A stretch of 64,000 nucleotides of DNA, from the NCBI GenBank assembly GCA_951799445.1, contig OX637296.1, forward strand, positions 25,234,001 to 25,298,000, given 5' to 3'. The notes below the pieces were generated by a model. It saw only the letters and a list, made by a program, of their open reading frames with translations. It ran no database searches and was not told the DNA's origin. This document shows, piece after piece, positions 36,226-48,757 of this stretch. Every line of letters starts with the position of its first letter. Position 1 is the first letter of the stretch. The position numbers were made by a program, and so were the translations under genes. The stretch is from Pseudisothecium myosuroides (Eukaryota; Streptophyta; Bryopsida; Hypnales; Lembophyllaceae).

Positions 36226-37036
36226 TTAATTTAATTATGCCTTAAAGTTGATTACATTCATAACTTTTAAGCTAATTGACATTAAAAAAAAATCCCTATC
36301 AAATGTTTTATATTATAACAAGCTACAAGTAAAAAATAATTTTTTTGAATGTTAAGTGAACTTAACTAGTTTTGCACTTCAAATTGGCCAACCTCTAGGC
36401 ATTTTTGTAATTGCTAGTATGGATTCCAGATGCAATCTCAAATTTTTAAGTGTAACAATTTAGTATTTAGTATTAATATGACAAATTTCACCCAAAAACA
36501 CTTCAAAATAGTCACTTCTAATGCAATCAACCAATACCCAAAATATTACCAAATGTTTAGATTCAACTTCAAAATCTAACTTATTCTAGAATTGCAATTG
36601 AGAATTGTTGAATTTTTGTAGTAATATTGTCTTTATAGAAAAGCCTTTTTAATGAGGATGGAATTTTATAAGTGAAAAGTGAAAGATCAATTATTTGAAA
36701 ACAAAGTTGTATTTATCCCTTGGCTACATGTTGTAAAATGAGATCCAACGTCATATAATCACATATTTATAGCACATGACCTTTTTTGTGTGATGATTGG
36801 ATAAATGCATCACCTAAAAGTTGTTGTTGATAGGTTATTTCAACCATACCAATGATCCTTGCATTCAAATGTGCTTAGACAAATGAATGGCATTTAATCC
36901 ATATTTATAATTTTATTAAATTTACTAAATATAGATAACTTGTCACTTCAATGAAAATCATAAATTTTTTCACTTTAGAAAATTGTCAATTTTTTCTTTT
37001 TAAAATCAAATATTTATGCGTGTGTGTGTATGTGAA

Positions 37037-37110
<74 letters not shown>

Positions 37111-38797
37111 TATACATGCATGATTGCTAAATGTATGAAACTAGGTGGGTGATATATTTCATTTTAGCAAATACAATTGAAGTTAGAATTTTTAGTTGCG
37201 TTTCTACATTGATTGTAGAAAATAGGCCTCATGACTCGAAGCTTGATGGTATAAATTTAACAAACATGCACACAAACCCAATATTTAGGATGAAATGTTA
37301 TGTGAGAGAATTGAAGTTCAAGACTTTGGGCCAATGCAATTTTTAAAATGGAATAAATCAACTTTGTTATCACATTCTTTTGTAAGCCATGTAGGTATCT
37401 ATTGTATTAATAAAGTAATGAATTTTTGTTAAACGCCAATCTTCCAAAATAGAAGAACTTTTGATCTTTACAAAGGCGACAAAATTATAACTTTACATCT
37501 ATATATTTCTAGATTTTTGATGAAATGTCATTCCACTCATCTAGATATTAATAATTTCATTCAAAAAGCAAGTCCGCAACAATCTATGCAACCATGCAAC
37601 ACCTATTTTACTTTCATGGGATGCATTGATCGGTGAAGACCCATTGAGAGTTGCATGCCGTAGGTTTCTAATTATATGGTATCAAAACTATCTTTACAAA
37701 CCATATGGGTCAAATACAAGTACGTAATCGCAACAATTGACCCTTCAAGTCTCATGATCCTTCATTCATAATCACAAAATTTCATTCAAAGAGGCTTACC
37801 TCATTACATGCAATTAAACTTCCATGGCGGCAGTGATTGGTTTGGTACAATTGCCATTGTCCTAATGGGTACTACATAGGCGGGAGATAAGAACAACATG
37901 GCTTTGAGAAGTCAATTGCTTCTTTGTGATGAGCTACCATGGGTCATTACAAGAAAAACAAGGCCTAAAAAGGACCACAAAATTGGACTAGCAGTGACAT
38001 CACCTATTGAATTTTTTTTTAACTTTAAAACACTACTACTACTACTACTACTACTATTTTAATAGTTGCAATCCTTGCTAGCGGAGATTTGATTGACTAG
38101 CTAGTAAGGACTGTGATTTTTTAATTTAAAAAATAAATTATGACATCATTGCTAGTTAGAGTTAGGGCCTTTCATCAAGCCTCACTCTTCTTGTAATGTA
38201 GTGTAAAAAATTGTAATTGAAAGGGAACTCAAAGCCTAAAAATCTTGTTTGACAAGGTGTAAATTTCTTTTTTTCCAACCTTTTAATTTGTTTTGAATAC
38301 TAATATCTTACAATTTATTTGGTAAAAGTTTATGAAATAAACTCCATACATTTTCATACAAAGCTAATGTAAGCTCCTGTGCTTGAATATGAAAATAAAG
38401 TTTTTTTTCCCCATCGTAGCACTTCTTGCTACATGGCAATTCTTGAGTGGCTTTTGCTGAAGGCCATAGTCCTAAAACTTCAGGAGTTAAAGAATTATAA
38501 TCAAATGCTTATTGTTTGAATTGTATTTTGAAGATTCTTCGTTTAAATCTGTAATATTAATTTTTTTTCAAATTCGAAATCTATAATAAAAAAAATTTGA
38601 TACTAAAAAGATTTGACGCTAAAGAACTAATATAATAAGGTGCAAAATTAATGTTTTTTTCTTTACTTTAACCCCTAAAAATCCTTCAAAGCAAGTTTTG
38701 AAGTTTGAAGTTTTGGTCAATCACAGAGATTTGACTTTTGAATTGTTTACAAGTGCCAATGTAATTTTAGGATGCACATTTTTTTATGTGTGAAAAA
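36226..38797 (-). repeat. right arm of the giant inverted repeat
   Basis: The reverse complement of 31102-33668, with the same internal landmarks in mirror order: the TC/TA microsatellite at 37040-37100, (CTA)8 at 38033-38056 and TTAACCCCTAAAAATCC at 38668. The arm ends at TATGTGTGAAAAA (38797), after which the flanks diverge. Confidence 0.95.
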
Positions 38798-38829
38798 TTA
38801 TAACTTACTTGACTATGTCTATAATTCCT

Positions 38830-39742
38830 CAAGTTCCTTGACTATGTTTTTTCTAAAAAGGCTCCAATATTGTCATTTTTAGTACAAGTACCAAATTATA
38901 GAAAAAAAAACATTTCTGGACATGTTTAACCGTAGGATCTTGTAGTATGCTAGTTTTAAATGAAGGGGAAGAAAATGCAAATATTTTCACTTTGTGGTTT
39001 AGAAGATATTACTGTTTGAATTGGCAAAAATTCTTTTTTGTTCCTTCAAGAAACAAGGCAGCTCTATTTCACAAGGTCACATTTGTATGAAATTTTTTCC
39101 AGAATGGTGGTGCTCATTTGAATTCTTTTTCCTATACAAGTTGGCTACGTGCTTGAAGAATTCAAATTATTTGGAATTATACAACATGGAGGAAAAAAAT
39201 AATAAGTTAGGAAAAAGGAGATAATGATTCAAAACACAAAAATTTTAAGAATTTAATTATGGATTTGAAAATATCAATCCAATGGTTGTAATGTGTTTAT
39301 AAACAATCTACATCCTATGATTTTTTATTTTTTTAAATATTGAAAATTGAGTGAAATAAACAACTTCAAAGTTTATTTTAGAGCAGAGAATCCATAACTA
39401 CCCACAAACTAAAACTCCTCATGACTTTTGGCTCATTGATCAAAATGGAATGATTCAAAGCTTTCCACGTACATATAGATCTAGAGAACCAATTTCAAAT
39501 TTTTGTTTTTCACAAAAGGTTTTAATCCGCCTGGATTGCCTGAGTTGAAAAACAAACCACATATTAGACCATAACTTTTGACTCATATTCCAAGTGTCAC
39601 AAAATTTAGTGCATATAAAAGATGTTTCTCGTCCCTACCTTCTAATAAATTTCAGCCTAAAATATGCAAATTTTTAGTCACAGGTACTTGCCCAAAATTG
39701 CTATGTTGCTAAAAATAGCAGATTGGTTCTTCAAGGAATTAA
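38830..39742 (-). mobile_element. degraded TTAA-type element, inverted relative to copy C
   Basis: On the minus strand this stretch parallels the element at 44947-45860. Its left side matches the copy C 3' region (AGTTCCTTGACTATG, CATTTTTAGTACAAGTACC, GTAGGATCTTGTAGTATGC). Its right side matches the copy C interior (CTCATGACTTTTGGCTCATTG). Both termini are eroded (TTCAAGGAATTAA at the right). Confidence 0.55.
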
Positions 39743-40310
39743 CGAATGGTTTTAAATAGATGTATCATAATCTTAATTACCTGAACTCTAAGTTGTAATG
39801 ACAAACAAAGATAGCCTTATAACAAAGATATTATGTTTGAAAAAAAAATAAGAATAAAAAGAAAACCAAAAAAATGTCAAAATCAAAGTGTAAACCAACA
39901 ATCTTTTTTGTTCGGGCACAACTAATGGGGCCACTTTTGAACCAACATTTTTGTTTTGGACTATAGTAGTTACCATGCAAGGAATACAGGATTGTCCCTC
40001 CAGAATTAGACCTCTGTGTATGAGCCATGACACTAGAGTTTGACACTTAAACCCCCCCAAAAAACCCTGTTCAAAACTAAGAAGCACTTTTTTCTGCCAA
40101 TAAAATTTTTAGTATCCATTTTGACAAAGAAGTGTGAATGAAAAAATCGATTTTGGATGCCAAAGTGCACGACTTGGTTCTTTCATCCATACTGAACCCT
40201 GACGGAGTTCTTCCGTTGTTTCAAAGATGAATGAATGTAGAAATACATTCACCCCTCAAAATAGAATTCATCACCATATTGGCACTTTCTCAAAAAATGA
40301 AAAAAGTAAA
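39743..40310. other. intergenic DNA, no gene seen
   Basis: Nothing recognisable; short frames reflect composition. Confidence 0.5.
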
Positions 40311-40314
40311 GTCA

Positions 40315-40366
40315 AATGAAAAAGTAAAAGTAAAAGTAAAAGTAAAAGTAAAAGTAAAAGTAAAAG
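40315..40366. repeat. (AAAAGT)n microsatellite
   Basis: About eight units of AAAAGT end immediately before the GC-rich leader of the NF-YC10-like gene. Confidence 0.9.
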
Positions 40367-41475
40367 GTCTGGTTGGAACTCGGAAGTGGTGTGCGTGAGC
40401 CCGGGAACGAAGGCTGCGCCCTCCGCGGTGCCTGCCGCGCTTCGACTTGCCGAACGCCGCGCGCTCACAGAGCGTGGTCTGTATCTTTCAAAGCGTTGCG
40501 TCGTCTTCGTCGTCTTCGTCTTCAATTCTTCTCTTCGCCGCCTTCGCCGCGCCAATCTCTTCTCCTGCCCGTCTCCTCCCAATCTCATTACCTCACCTTC
40601 CTTTACATTCTTCTCTTTGCTTGTCTCCGGCCTCTCCCTTGTGTGCAGCGCAGGGTGTATTTATTCCTCTTTCCCACTCTCTGCTGCGTCTTGGGCGTGC
40701 TGCGCATGTTTTCCCTCGTGGCGATCACTCCATCTCATTGCCAATATTTTGGTCTACAAGCTTCAGTGGTGGGTTCTACGAATTCGGAGGCCCTGGCGGT
40801 TTCGGGGAAGTGGGACGTCGGGGCGCTGGTGCTTGTTAGTTGTGCGCCTGTTGCAGTGCGGCGGATGGCGGTAACTGGGGTGCGGTGATTGGACTGTCGT
40901 CCGGGATGGTTCCAGGAGAATTTTACTGAGGTGAGTTTTGGTACCTCGAAATTTGGGAGTTTCGCGCATGGCGCGCAAAAGTTTGATCCGTGTGGGGTTG
41001 TGCGGAACTTAGGGTTTGGTTGGAAAAGCTAGGTTTGAATTCGTGATGGTTTTGGGTTTACATCGTAAAATTGCATTTGCGTCGGCAAATTCTGACACGC
41101 CATGTTTCTTTGTCGGATTGTCTGCACGCATTTTCACAATGTGGTGATAATTCGTTACGGTCATGGGATTATGGTGTTATGTGTGGTTTGGACTTGACTA
41201 CTCGAATATCACTCGTGATTTGTCGAAACGAGATGCGTCTGTCTGAACAATTAAAGACCTCTGATCTTCGGTTTCTTCTCTTGGTACAGTCCAGGACTGG
41301 TAATGCTTAGACCCGAAGGACAAAAGGAGACTGAAGCTTGAGTTGTACAGATTAGCATTCTTCTGAATAATTGCTCAGATTGGGAAGTGATGAAACAAGC
41401 GCCATAGTAGCATTCAAGAGAGAGAGAGATCAACAGGGTACAGGAGTGATTTTCCTTGAGCTCTGAGGGTGCATC
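40367..41475 (+). promoter_or_regulatory. promoter and leader of the NF-YC10-like gene, probable 5' UTR intron
   Basis: Composition changes abruptly at about 40370 to a GC- and CT-rich leader with many CGTC and TTCGTC repeats. A good donor (ACTGAG|GTGAGTTT, GT at 40931-40932) is followed by T-rich DNA and several acceptors (TTGGTACAG ending 41289, TTGTACAG ending 41350, TTGCTCAG ending 41378), so a leader intron is likely but its 3' end is undecided. Long overlapping frames at 40370-40890 are not credible proteins. Confidence 0.5.
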
Positions 41476-42959
41476 ATGAGCACCTCAAACTCGGAGTCGG
41501 AGTCCAAGGAGCTGGCGAGATCGGGCGAGGAAGATGAGAATGGTCACTCGTATGAGGAGAATGGGAACATGACCGAAAACGGAACCTCCGGATCCTGGCA
41601 TGCGTCTGGCCGAGATGGAAAGTCGCTCCTCGCGCTGTCTTTTCCCATTTCTAGGGTACGTCGGCTTGTAAAGAGCGAGGCAGACGTCCAGTGGGTGGGC
41701 GTGGAGGCTGGTTTTCTCATCGCCAAAGCCTCTGTAAGTATTAACATTCACGCACCAAGCTTTGTGTTTAGTCGTCTTTGGAACCTGTCTGTAATTGTGG
41801 AGGTAGTGTGGAGATATTGTTACAACATAATGTTTTTTTCTATCATAAGAACATGTGATCTCCGTCATCCGCATTTTGATTTCTGTCTCGTCAAAGGCAT
41901 TGTGTTTTTTGTCTTTCGCGGTTCGACGAAAGATTTGGCTGTAATTGCGTATAAGTAGAATTTTCTTCGGTGGGTGACAGGAAATGTTTTTGGAGAAGAT
42001 GGTCGAAGGTGCGTTCGACAGGATGCAAGCCAATCGGCAAGGATCGATTCTTTACCCTCATCTATGTACGTAATCCACGATCATGCTGTTTTGCTAGCAT
42101 TACCAGTTCGTGGAGCATTCACACAAGTCATAGCGCTTTCCCACCGTTCAACAGTGCTTGCAATGTCCTTGAAAGTCATCTTTTGGAAATGATGTTTTTT
42201 GTGTTATGGAGATTGAATGCATGCTTGCTCTCCACGGTGTGACTTGCTAATTTTCTGCTGAACTTCTGTTGCAATGAATCTATTATGCTCTCATTGTAGT
42301 AGTCGTGCTTGTGCTTTTTAATCTTTTCGTGTCATACCACTAGGGAAGCTACGGGTTGTGAAACATCATGTTTCCTTTTTTTTTCTGACAAATTTTTATT
42401 CACTTTATTTGCCATCCTTTTTTTTCCAGCGTCTCACGTTGCGACCACGGAGAGATTGGAGTTTCTTTCAGGTCTGCTTTTTCAACTTCCTGGCGTTAAT
42501 ACAACGTGTCTGATGTCATTGCCAAAGTCGTTTGACTCAAAACTTTGTAATGTGGATGTGTAGCATCTTAGAAGAAGTTATCTGTGAACATATTTATTTC
42601 TTCATCGTTAGTCAAATCTGAGAGTAAGCCAGCGCCATGGCATGTATGCAGACTCTTCTCCTCAGCTGTGTGTGCACATATGCATATCTGTATTTGGCCA
42701 TTGTTCTCTAAAATGACTGTTTTTTAGCTCAAGTGTTGCGCTTGCTTAGGTGTAGCGTACTTTGTCCTTTCCATCTCAAAATACAAGCCAAGTCTGAGAC
42801 TTGAGTTTTGTATGCGACTTTGGAAGGAAAATCTGGCTAGAAGGGCCCAATAATATCCACTCATGATGGTCGTATTGGTGGCTATGACCTGCAGATTTTG
42901 TGCCTGCGAAGATTCCAGGGGCAGTCGCTCTTGCCAATGCTTCGAACGCAGACAAGTAG
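41476..42959 (+). CDS. NF-YC10: NF-YC10 / DPB3-like histone-fold protein (DNA polymerase epsilon accessory subunit type)
   Basis: Four exons, 41476-41733, 41981-42065, 42430-42471 and 42895-42959, with GT-AG junctions and phases that close to 149 aa ending in TAG. Residues 1-50 are acidic and Ser-rich. Residues about 54-130 form an H2A/NF-YC-like histone fold: LSFPISRVRRLVKSEADVQW, then GVEAGFLIAKASEMFLEKMVEG, DRMQANRQGSILYPHLSSHV and TERLEFLSDFVPAKIP. From memory this matches Arabidopsis NF-YC10/DPB3-1 in order and spacing. Relatives pair with a second histone-fold subunit in DNA polymerase epsilon or chromatin complexes, or assist heat/drought transcription, in the nucleus. Exons 3 and 4 are only 42 and 65 nt and are easily missed by gene finders. 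Family placement is firm; the exact paralogue is inference. Confidence 0.85.
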
Positions 42960-43938
42960 TAGGTCAATCAATGCGTGCATGATAGCTCAGAGATTCCTAC
43001 GGAAGTATTTCAAAAGTTTGATGGCACAAGGTCATCACCTTAGAATCTTCATACCCGTGCAAGGCGGCGTTCAACGACCTCCTAGTAGATGCAGGATGTA
43101 GATGAGTCATTTTTGAACTACCACGCAATGGTGAATCGCTCGAGAATCGTGCGGATTGTAAAGGGAGGCTTGACTTGGACAATTGTTCAAGAAGATGTAG
43201 GGTTTTGTATTCTTTTGATTCATCTTCAATGCGATTGTGATGCACTTGACTCGATTAGATCATAAAGATCATTTCCAAAGTAAGAGGCACTACAGTACTT
43301 GTCACTGTTAGCAGGGATATTGATAAATTGCTGAGTGCTCTCAATTTTCTCCATCCCATGCAAGTATATTACTGTAGTTCATCCTTCATTTTAACTTTGC
43401 CGAATTTGACTGACCAAGTTGGAACGGTGGAACGCTTTTTTTATGAGTGCTGTATGTTGGGTCAGATTCGTTAGGTCCCATACAAAATTATTTCTTTTTT
43501 GGTTGAATTTTAATTCATTAACTCTATTTATAATTTTTGGAAGTTCATTTTATAGGGGTTCAGAAAATTTCAACATTCATCCACATATTGGAAAGAAAAT
43601 ATCACATTAGCACATATCACATATCCATAATTTTGTTTTCATCCACAATTTGGCGATTTCATCCAAGAATTTTTTGTTAATTTAAATTTTTTGGGCCATT
43701 TGCCATTCTTTTTGTACTATTTGTGATCCAAAAGCGTGGTGTAGGGCCTATTACTTTGGTACAAATGGCCGCCAAATCGCCAAAAAAACCCTCGCTGTTT
43801 TAGTGGCATGACGTACATATTGAATTGCATATTGTACAGTTTTTTTAGTCTTAGAAATACATCACATGTAAGATTGGTTCTATACTACATGTATTTTTTT
43901 AACAAATGGAGCAAACCACTCCATTAAAAAAAAACCAC
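42960..43938. other. 3' flank of the NF-YC10-like gene, no further gene seen
   Basis: The first part is probably 3' UTR. From about 43480 the DNA is AT-rich with no recognisable feature. Confidence 0.5.
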
Positions 43939-44208
43939 CATTAGAAGAAATTTGAGGCCACTAGAAGACTGTGAGTTCTCAGGGCATTTCCAGCTTGGGA
44001 ACTCTACCACATGCGCAATCTGATGTGGTCGAGAGAGTGCCACGTCAGATTTTTTTTAAAATAATTTTTTTCCACTTTTGAATTAAGAAAATTTTTAATT
44101 TTTTGAAAAAATAAATTCTGACAGCATTATTGCTAGTTCAAAACAGGGAAACAGGGAAGAGGAATAGCCTTGAAACGGGCCTCCGCAGGCCTCAAATCTC
44201 TTCTAATG
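43939..44208. mobile_element. MITE with CATTAGAAGAAATTTGAGG ends
   Basis: A 270-bp element with ends CATTAGAAGAAATTTGAGGCC and GGCCTCAAATCTCTTCTAATG and the same internal order as the 16159 copy (GTGAGTTCTCAG, GTCGAGAGAGTGCCACGTCAG, TTCTGACAGCAT). No coding capacity. Confidence 0.85.
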
Positions 44209-44942
44209 AGTACTAAATATATATTTCACTGTAACATGATTCTATATACATTTGTATTATTTTAATTTTTTAAACAGTGCAAGCATATTAAAGTAAATAT
44301 AAATATTGTATAAAATTATAATATAATAGTTCAATTTGCAAATGCACATCAAAAGTGGGGCATTAAATAATGACATTCAAAATTGGGGCATACAAACTAC
44401 TTTAAAATTGTTTAAAATTGTTCTTTTATTTAAATGTATTGAATCATGAAAAATATTGTTTTCTTATGTGAATGCAATTTTTTTGTTGGAGTTCTATTTT
44501 ATTACAATTTTATTGTTCATTGCATCAAATATTTTTTTAATTTCAAATCTTAATTTTCATTGTTGAGCACGAGCTACAAAAAGAATATATAGAGTACTAA
44601 AAAATATTATGGTTATTTAAATGGTCCTTTTCCACTTTACACAATTGGAGTTGACCAAAGCTATAAAGCAATACATTCTTATTTTTTAATCTTACAATAA
44701 TTCTTGTAGTCATACCTAGTGTATTTGATTGGATAGTGATACCATGTGTTGATTCAATATTGATTTTATAAAACTGATTATTGAAAATCCAAAAGGGACT
44801 ATGTATCACTAAAGAATTGGCGGTCAACGTTTCAAAACATAATTAAGTATGTTTATCAAAATTCCCCAAAATGTACTTGTGAATGACATATACAAAATTC
44901 TGAAATGAGGTAAGTATAAGGCCATAAGTAATTGTTGCAAAG
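44209..44942. other. AT-rich intergenic DNA, no gene seen
   Basis: Only short AT-driven frames. Confidence 0.5.
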
Positions 44943-44946
44943 TTAA

Positions 44947-45860
44947 CCCCTAAAGGGCCAAGGTGCGTTTTTTGGCAACATAGATTTTTTGGGTAGCTCA
45001 CTACAAATGGAGATTCTATTTTTTTCCTTTGAAATTTTCACACAACATAGGGATGAGGAGTAGCTTTGAGGCCCAACAATTTTTGTAACTTTTGACTACA
45101 TGATTAAAAAGTTATTGCATAATATGTTGTTTGTTTTTCAACTCGGGCAATCTGGGCAGATTAGAGAAAATCACTTTTTTCAGAAATAAAAATTTGAAAT
45201 TGGTTTTCTAGATTTATATATAATTATGTGGAAAGCTTTCAATCAATGAGTCAAAAGTTATGAGGAATTTTAAATTGTGAGTAGTTATAAATTTTCTATT
45301 CTAAAATAAACTTTGAAGTCCTTTATATACCTCAATTTTCAATATTTTTTGAAAAAAATAAAATCAGAGGATGTAGATTGTTTATTACAACATTACAAAC
45401 ATTTGACTTGATGTTTTTCAATCTCATAAATAAATTCTTAACAATTTAGTGTTTTGAATCATTCTCTACTTTCTACTTACTATTTTTTTCCTTTATGTTG
45501 TACAATTCCAAATGATGTGAAAATTTTCAAGCATGTAGCCAACTTGTCTAGAAAAATGAATCTCTAGAAGCACTAACATTTTGGACATTTTTTCATAGAA
45601 AAGTGAGCTTGTGAAGAGCAGCTGCCCTATTTTTCACAGGGCCAAAAAAATGATTTTTGTGACTGTTTTAATGCTTATATTTTCCAATCCACGTGTTGGA
45701 AATTTTTGAACTTTTTACCACATGTTCTCAGGTTAGCATACTACAAGATCCTATGGTTACATGTGTCAAAATTTATTTTGTTTCAAAAATTTGGAACTTG
45801 TACTAGAAATGGCAGTTTTATAGCATTTTTGGTGAAAACATAGTTAAAGAACTTTAGGGG
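44947..45860 (+). mobile_element. complete TTAA-flanked non-autonomous element, copy C
   Basis: A 914-bp element with TTAA at 44943-44946 and 45861-45864, and ends CCCCTAAAGGGCCAAGG and AAGAACTTTAGGGG. It belongs to a different subfamily from copies A and B: the interior differs, but it shares the subterminal phrase TACAAGATCCTATGGTTAC about 120 bases before the right end. No transposase. Flanks outside TTAA do not match. Confidence 0.8.
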
Positions 45861-45864
45861 TTAA

Positions 45865-47824
45865 GAAGTTCAAAAGACATGGGACAATGTGTGCATGCAT
45901 GCATGTATCTATATATGTATTCATATAGAATATCTGATTATCCATTTATACTCGTTTGCAATTTTACTTATATTTGTATCTGTATATGTTTGAATTTTCA
46001 TCCCCATGCCACTTTGATGCCCTTTTCTCTTTGTTTTAAATTTTGAAGATGATTTGGGTAGGAGCTTTTTGGAAATGTTTATGCCTGGTGTTTTTAGGGG
46101 ATAGTTCTTGATTTACATCTTGGTTAATGGTCCAAAGATCCATTGAATATATGGCAATAAACAATAAATAAATAGGTATATAGTTGAAGACATTGTTCAA
46201 TTAGAATCTCTTGGATTAAAGGAAGTCCCAAAATTTATAGTGGGCCCTAGAACATGAATTTATGAGCAATACACAAAATGACATAGAAGAGCTTTGCACA
46301 AATACCATCACATTATTAACCAATATTGCTTCTTAAGGGAATTCATATGGATTTGAGGGCAGGCACAGGAAAGGGTGAATTTTTTTGAATTGTATCTTGA
46401 TAGCTAATTTGATTAGGAACTCAAAAAGTTGCAACTATGAGTCAATATTTTGTAAATTTCCCACAATTTGAAAGATTCATGTTTGTAAGTAAAGCAAAAC
46501 TTGTTATTCTCTTCTATTGCTGAGGCGCTCAATAAAATGTTGGAACACATATTTGCAAAAGGTCATGTGTTTTGTTTAATCTTCCTCATTTGGTCACAAA
46601 TGCCAATACCTTAGGGAGGGCTTCGAAATTAAATGTTCATTTGAATTTAGAAGCTTGCAACTAATCTAATGGGATACATTTCACCTTCTTTCTCAAAGTT
46701 AGACAAACTCATGGTCAACTTCAAACCTCTATATCTTTTATTCAATACCTTCAATCTTTGAATTGGTTTAAAAATTTAGTCCAAATGGTTGCAAAGTAGT
46801 CTAGAATTGTATGGTGTACTCAACTATCTAAGATTACTGTACACCTCCTTATTGGAGGTCAAAGAAAAAACACAAAGAGAATCTTAGATAGTTGAATGAG
46901 GATATCTCTATTGACATATGCATATGCCTTCTCCATGAATAATACATAAATTAAAATCCTTATTCATACAAATTAGTCTCAGCCTCTCATGACAATCAAT
47001 TCATATTATTACTAAATCCAAAAGTTGAGCCTACCTTTCTAACTGAAATCATAGTTATTGGTCCTCCAAGTCACGTGAATATCAAGGGCCATCAGAAAAG
47101 TGATCCCATGTAAAGTACATTCAAAGTCACAAAACACTTGTGTGAGATTGAAAAGAGCATGATTTCAAATTTGATGAAGGGGAGGAAGAAAACAAGTGAA
47201 CAGTTCATTATGTGATACAAATTTCCCCAATTAAAGGATCTTATAATTTTTGTTGAGGGTCTGAATTATGTACAATTAATATAACTAAGCTTTTCACATT
47301 GACAGCTTGTGTGAGCGCACAACTAAGTTACAATCCTATTCATAACATGGCTACAATACACCCATAATCACACCCTGTCTAAATCCGCCATCATCACTTT
47401 GTGCACATCTCCAAAATCAATATGTGCCTATGTTGAAGAAACAATTTCAAAACATCCACCACAAAAAATCTTAACCCTTCGTAACTTTTGTATTTAGTGT
47501 AGTCTCCAACATATGCATTTTTGTGTGCATTGGAATCTCTTACCATTTGCTTGCTCAACAATATAAACGTTTTAGGGTTTAGGGTTTACTGATCATCTAT
47601 TATTTGCATTGTGTGTGTTCTAAAATTAAATTTATGGTACAATGTTGTGACTTGGGAGCTTTGAAGACAAACTTTTAGTTAATTTTCACTATTGTTACAA
47701 GAGCACACAATGTGATTGCTTGTTGGTAGGATTTAGGGTTGTATCCAACCACCATTTAATCATCAATCCAATTGGTATAGTAAGTGGTCTTGTTGGTGTG
47801 AAGGCCGAAGAATCCTGTTGCAAT
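45865..47824. other. AT-rich intergenic DNA with a short telomere-like motif
   Basis: No gene seen. TTTTAGGGTTTAGGGTTTA at about 47570-47590 is a short run of plant telomere-type units, too short to call an interstitial telomere. Confidence 0.5.
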
Positions 47825-48163
47825 TCAATGCTCCAAAACGGATTGACTTTTGGTCTTAGTGAGCCGTATGAGATGTTTGAAATATGGGACATCACAATCT
47901 ATAATCAAGCCTCCATCAGGGTTGTATCCAAACTTTTTGGCTAACTTCGCCAACAACGTTTGGAAGAAATCATAGTTGAAGATCTTGGTTTGGATCACAA
48001 ATCGGCACTTCTCATCACCAACGTAAACAACAAAGGATCCTTTGGGGACATCGCTAGGAAGAGCGTCTTCATCTTTCAACTTGACGTAGCTGTTGTGGGC
48101 GAGTACAAACTTGTTTTGTACCTAATGCAATGTCTTCTGCAATTGCTTGCTAAAGTTCCCCAT
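47825..48163 (-). pseudogene. SAUR-family auxin-responsive protein with early in-frame TAG
   Basis: SAURs are small, usually intronless, auxin-induced regulators of cell expansion. From ATG at 48163 the frame encodes MGNFSKQLQKTLH, then TAG (48124-48122), then about 98 further codons without another stop. These include DVPKGSFVVYVGDEKCRFVI, the conserved SAUR core, and FGYNPDGGLIIDCDVPYF, ending in TGA at 47825. Total length of 112 codons is normal for the family. A single C-to-T change (CAG to TAG) would explain the break, so the lesion is young. Without it, translation would have to start downstream, but no in-frame ATG occurs before the core. A sequencing error or rare readthrough are alternatives. 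Confidence 0.8.
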
Positions 48164-48419
48164 GATTCCAAGGGCTTACTTTTGATATTAACAAATTTTG
48201 AATTCCTAAAGTTGATGCTCTTTACAACACAAAAAAATACATCGGCACTATAAGAACAAAGGGATGAAGAATGTTGTGTACATGAATACACTATAATTGA
48301 AGTGGACGTGATGGAAGTAATAAACTAATGATAATGCATGTTGATCTATCAATGTGGTGTGAGTATTAAAATGAAGGAAGTGTTGTATTTTATAGGTGTT
48401 TGGTATTGGAGGAAAACCA
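48164..48419. other. upstream flank of the SAUR sequence
   Basis: AT-rich; no motif assigned. Confidence 0.4.
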
Positions 48420-48612
48420 AAAAGGCTAGTCTTTTTCCTTTTTTTAGACATTCACAAGGGGCTTTTATTTGGAAAAAAAAATTGGTCTTTTACTTTTTTT
48501 TAAACATTCATAAAAGGCTTTTACTTTGGAGAAGGAGAAAAAGAAAAGATCTTTATTTATTTTTAAATATTTACAAAGGACTTTCACTTTGGAGAAGGAC
48601 CAAAAAATCTTT
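48420..48612. repeat. three degenerate ~60-bp tandem units
   Basis: AAACATTCAyAAnrGGCTTTTAyTTGG-like blocks start at about 48446, 48502 and 48564, the last two followed by AGAAGGA. The plus-strand frame across them is open by repetition and is not a gene. Confidence 0.6.
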
Positions 48613-48757
48613 TACATTGTAGAGGAGAAGCAACAAATAATGAATAATCTTTCCTATCTCATTCATTTAAGTGATTCCTTTTCTTCATTGGCATAATTAT
48701 CTACTTCTCCTACAAATTTTGTTGAAAAATATTTGATTTCAAACAACCAAGACAGTT

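Noticed and set aside
31102..38797. Interpretation of the palindrome as LTRs or a virus-like element
   Set aside because: The arms are inverted, not direct, and neither arms nor spacer contain polymerase, integrase or capsid-like frames.
40370..40890. Several long overlapping frames (up to 171 aa) on the plus strand upstream of the NF-YC10-like gene
   Set aside because: They arise from GC-rich leader composition, overlap in multiple frames, and lack motifs; the region reads as 5' UTR.
47570..47592. Telomere-like TTTAGGG units
   Set aside because: Only about two to three units; such short runs are frequent in plant DNA.
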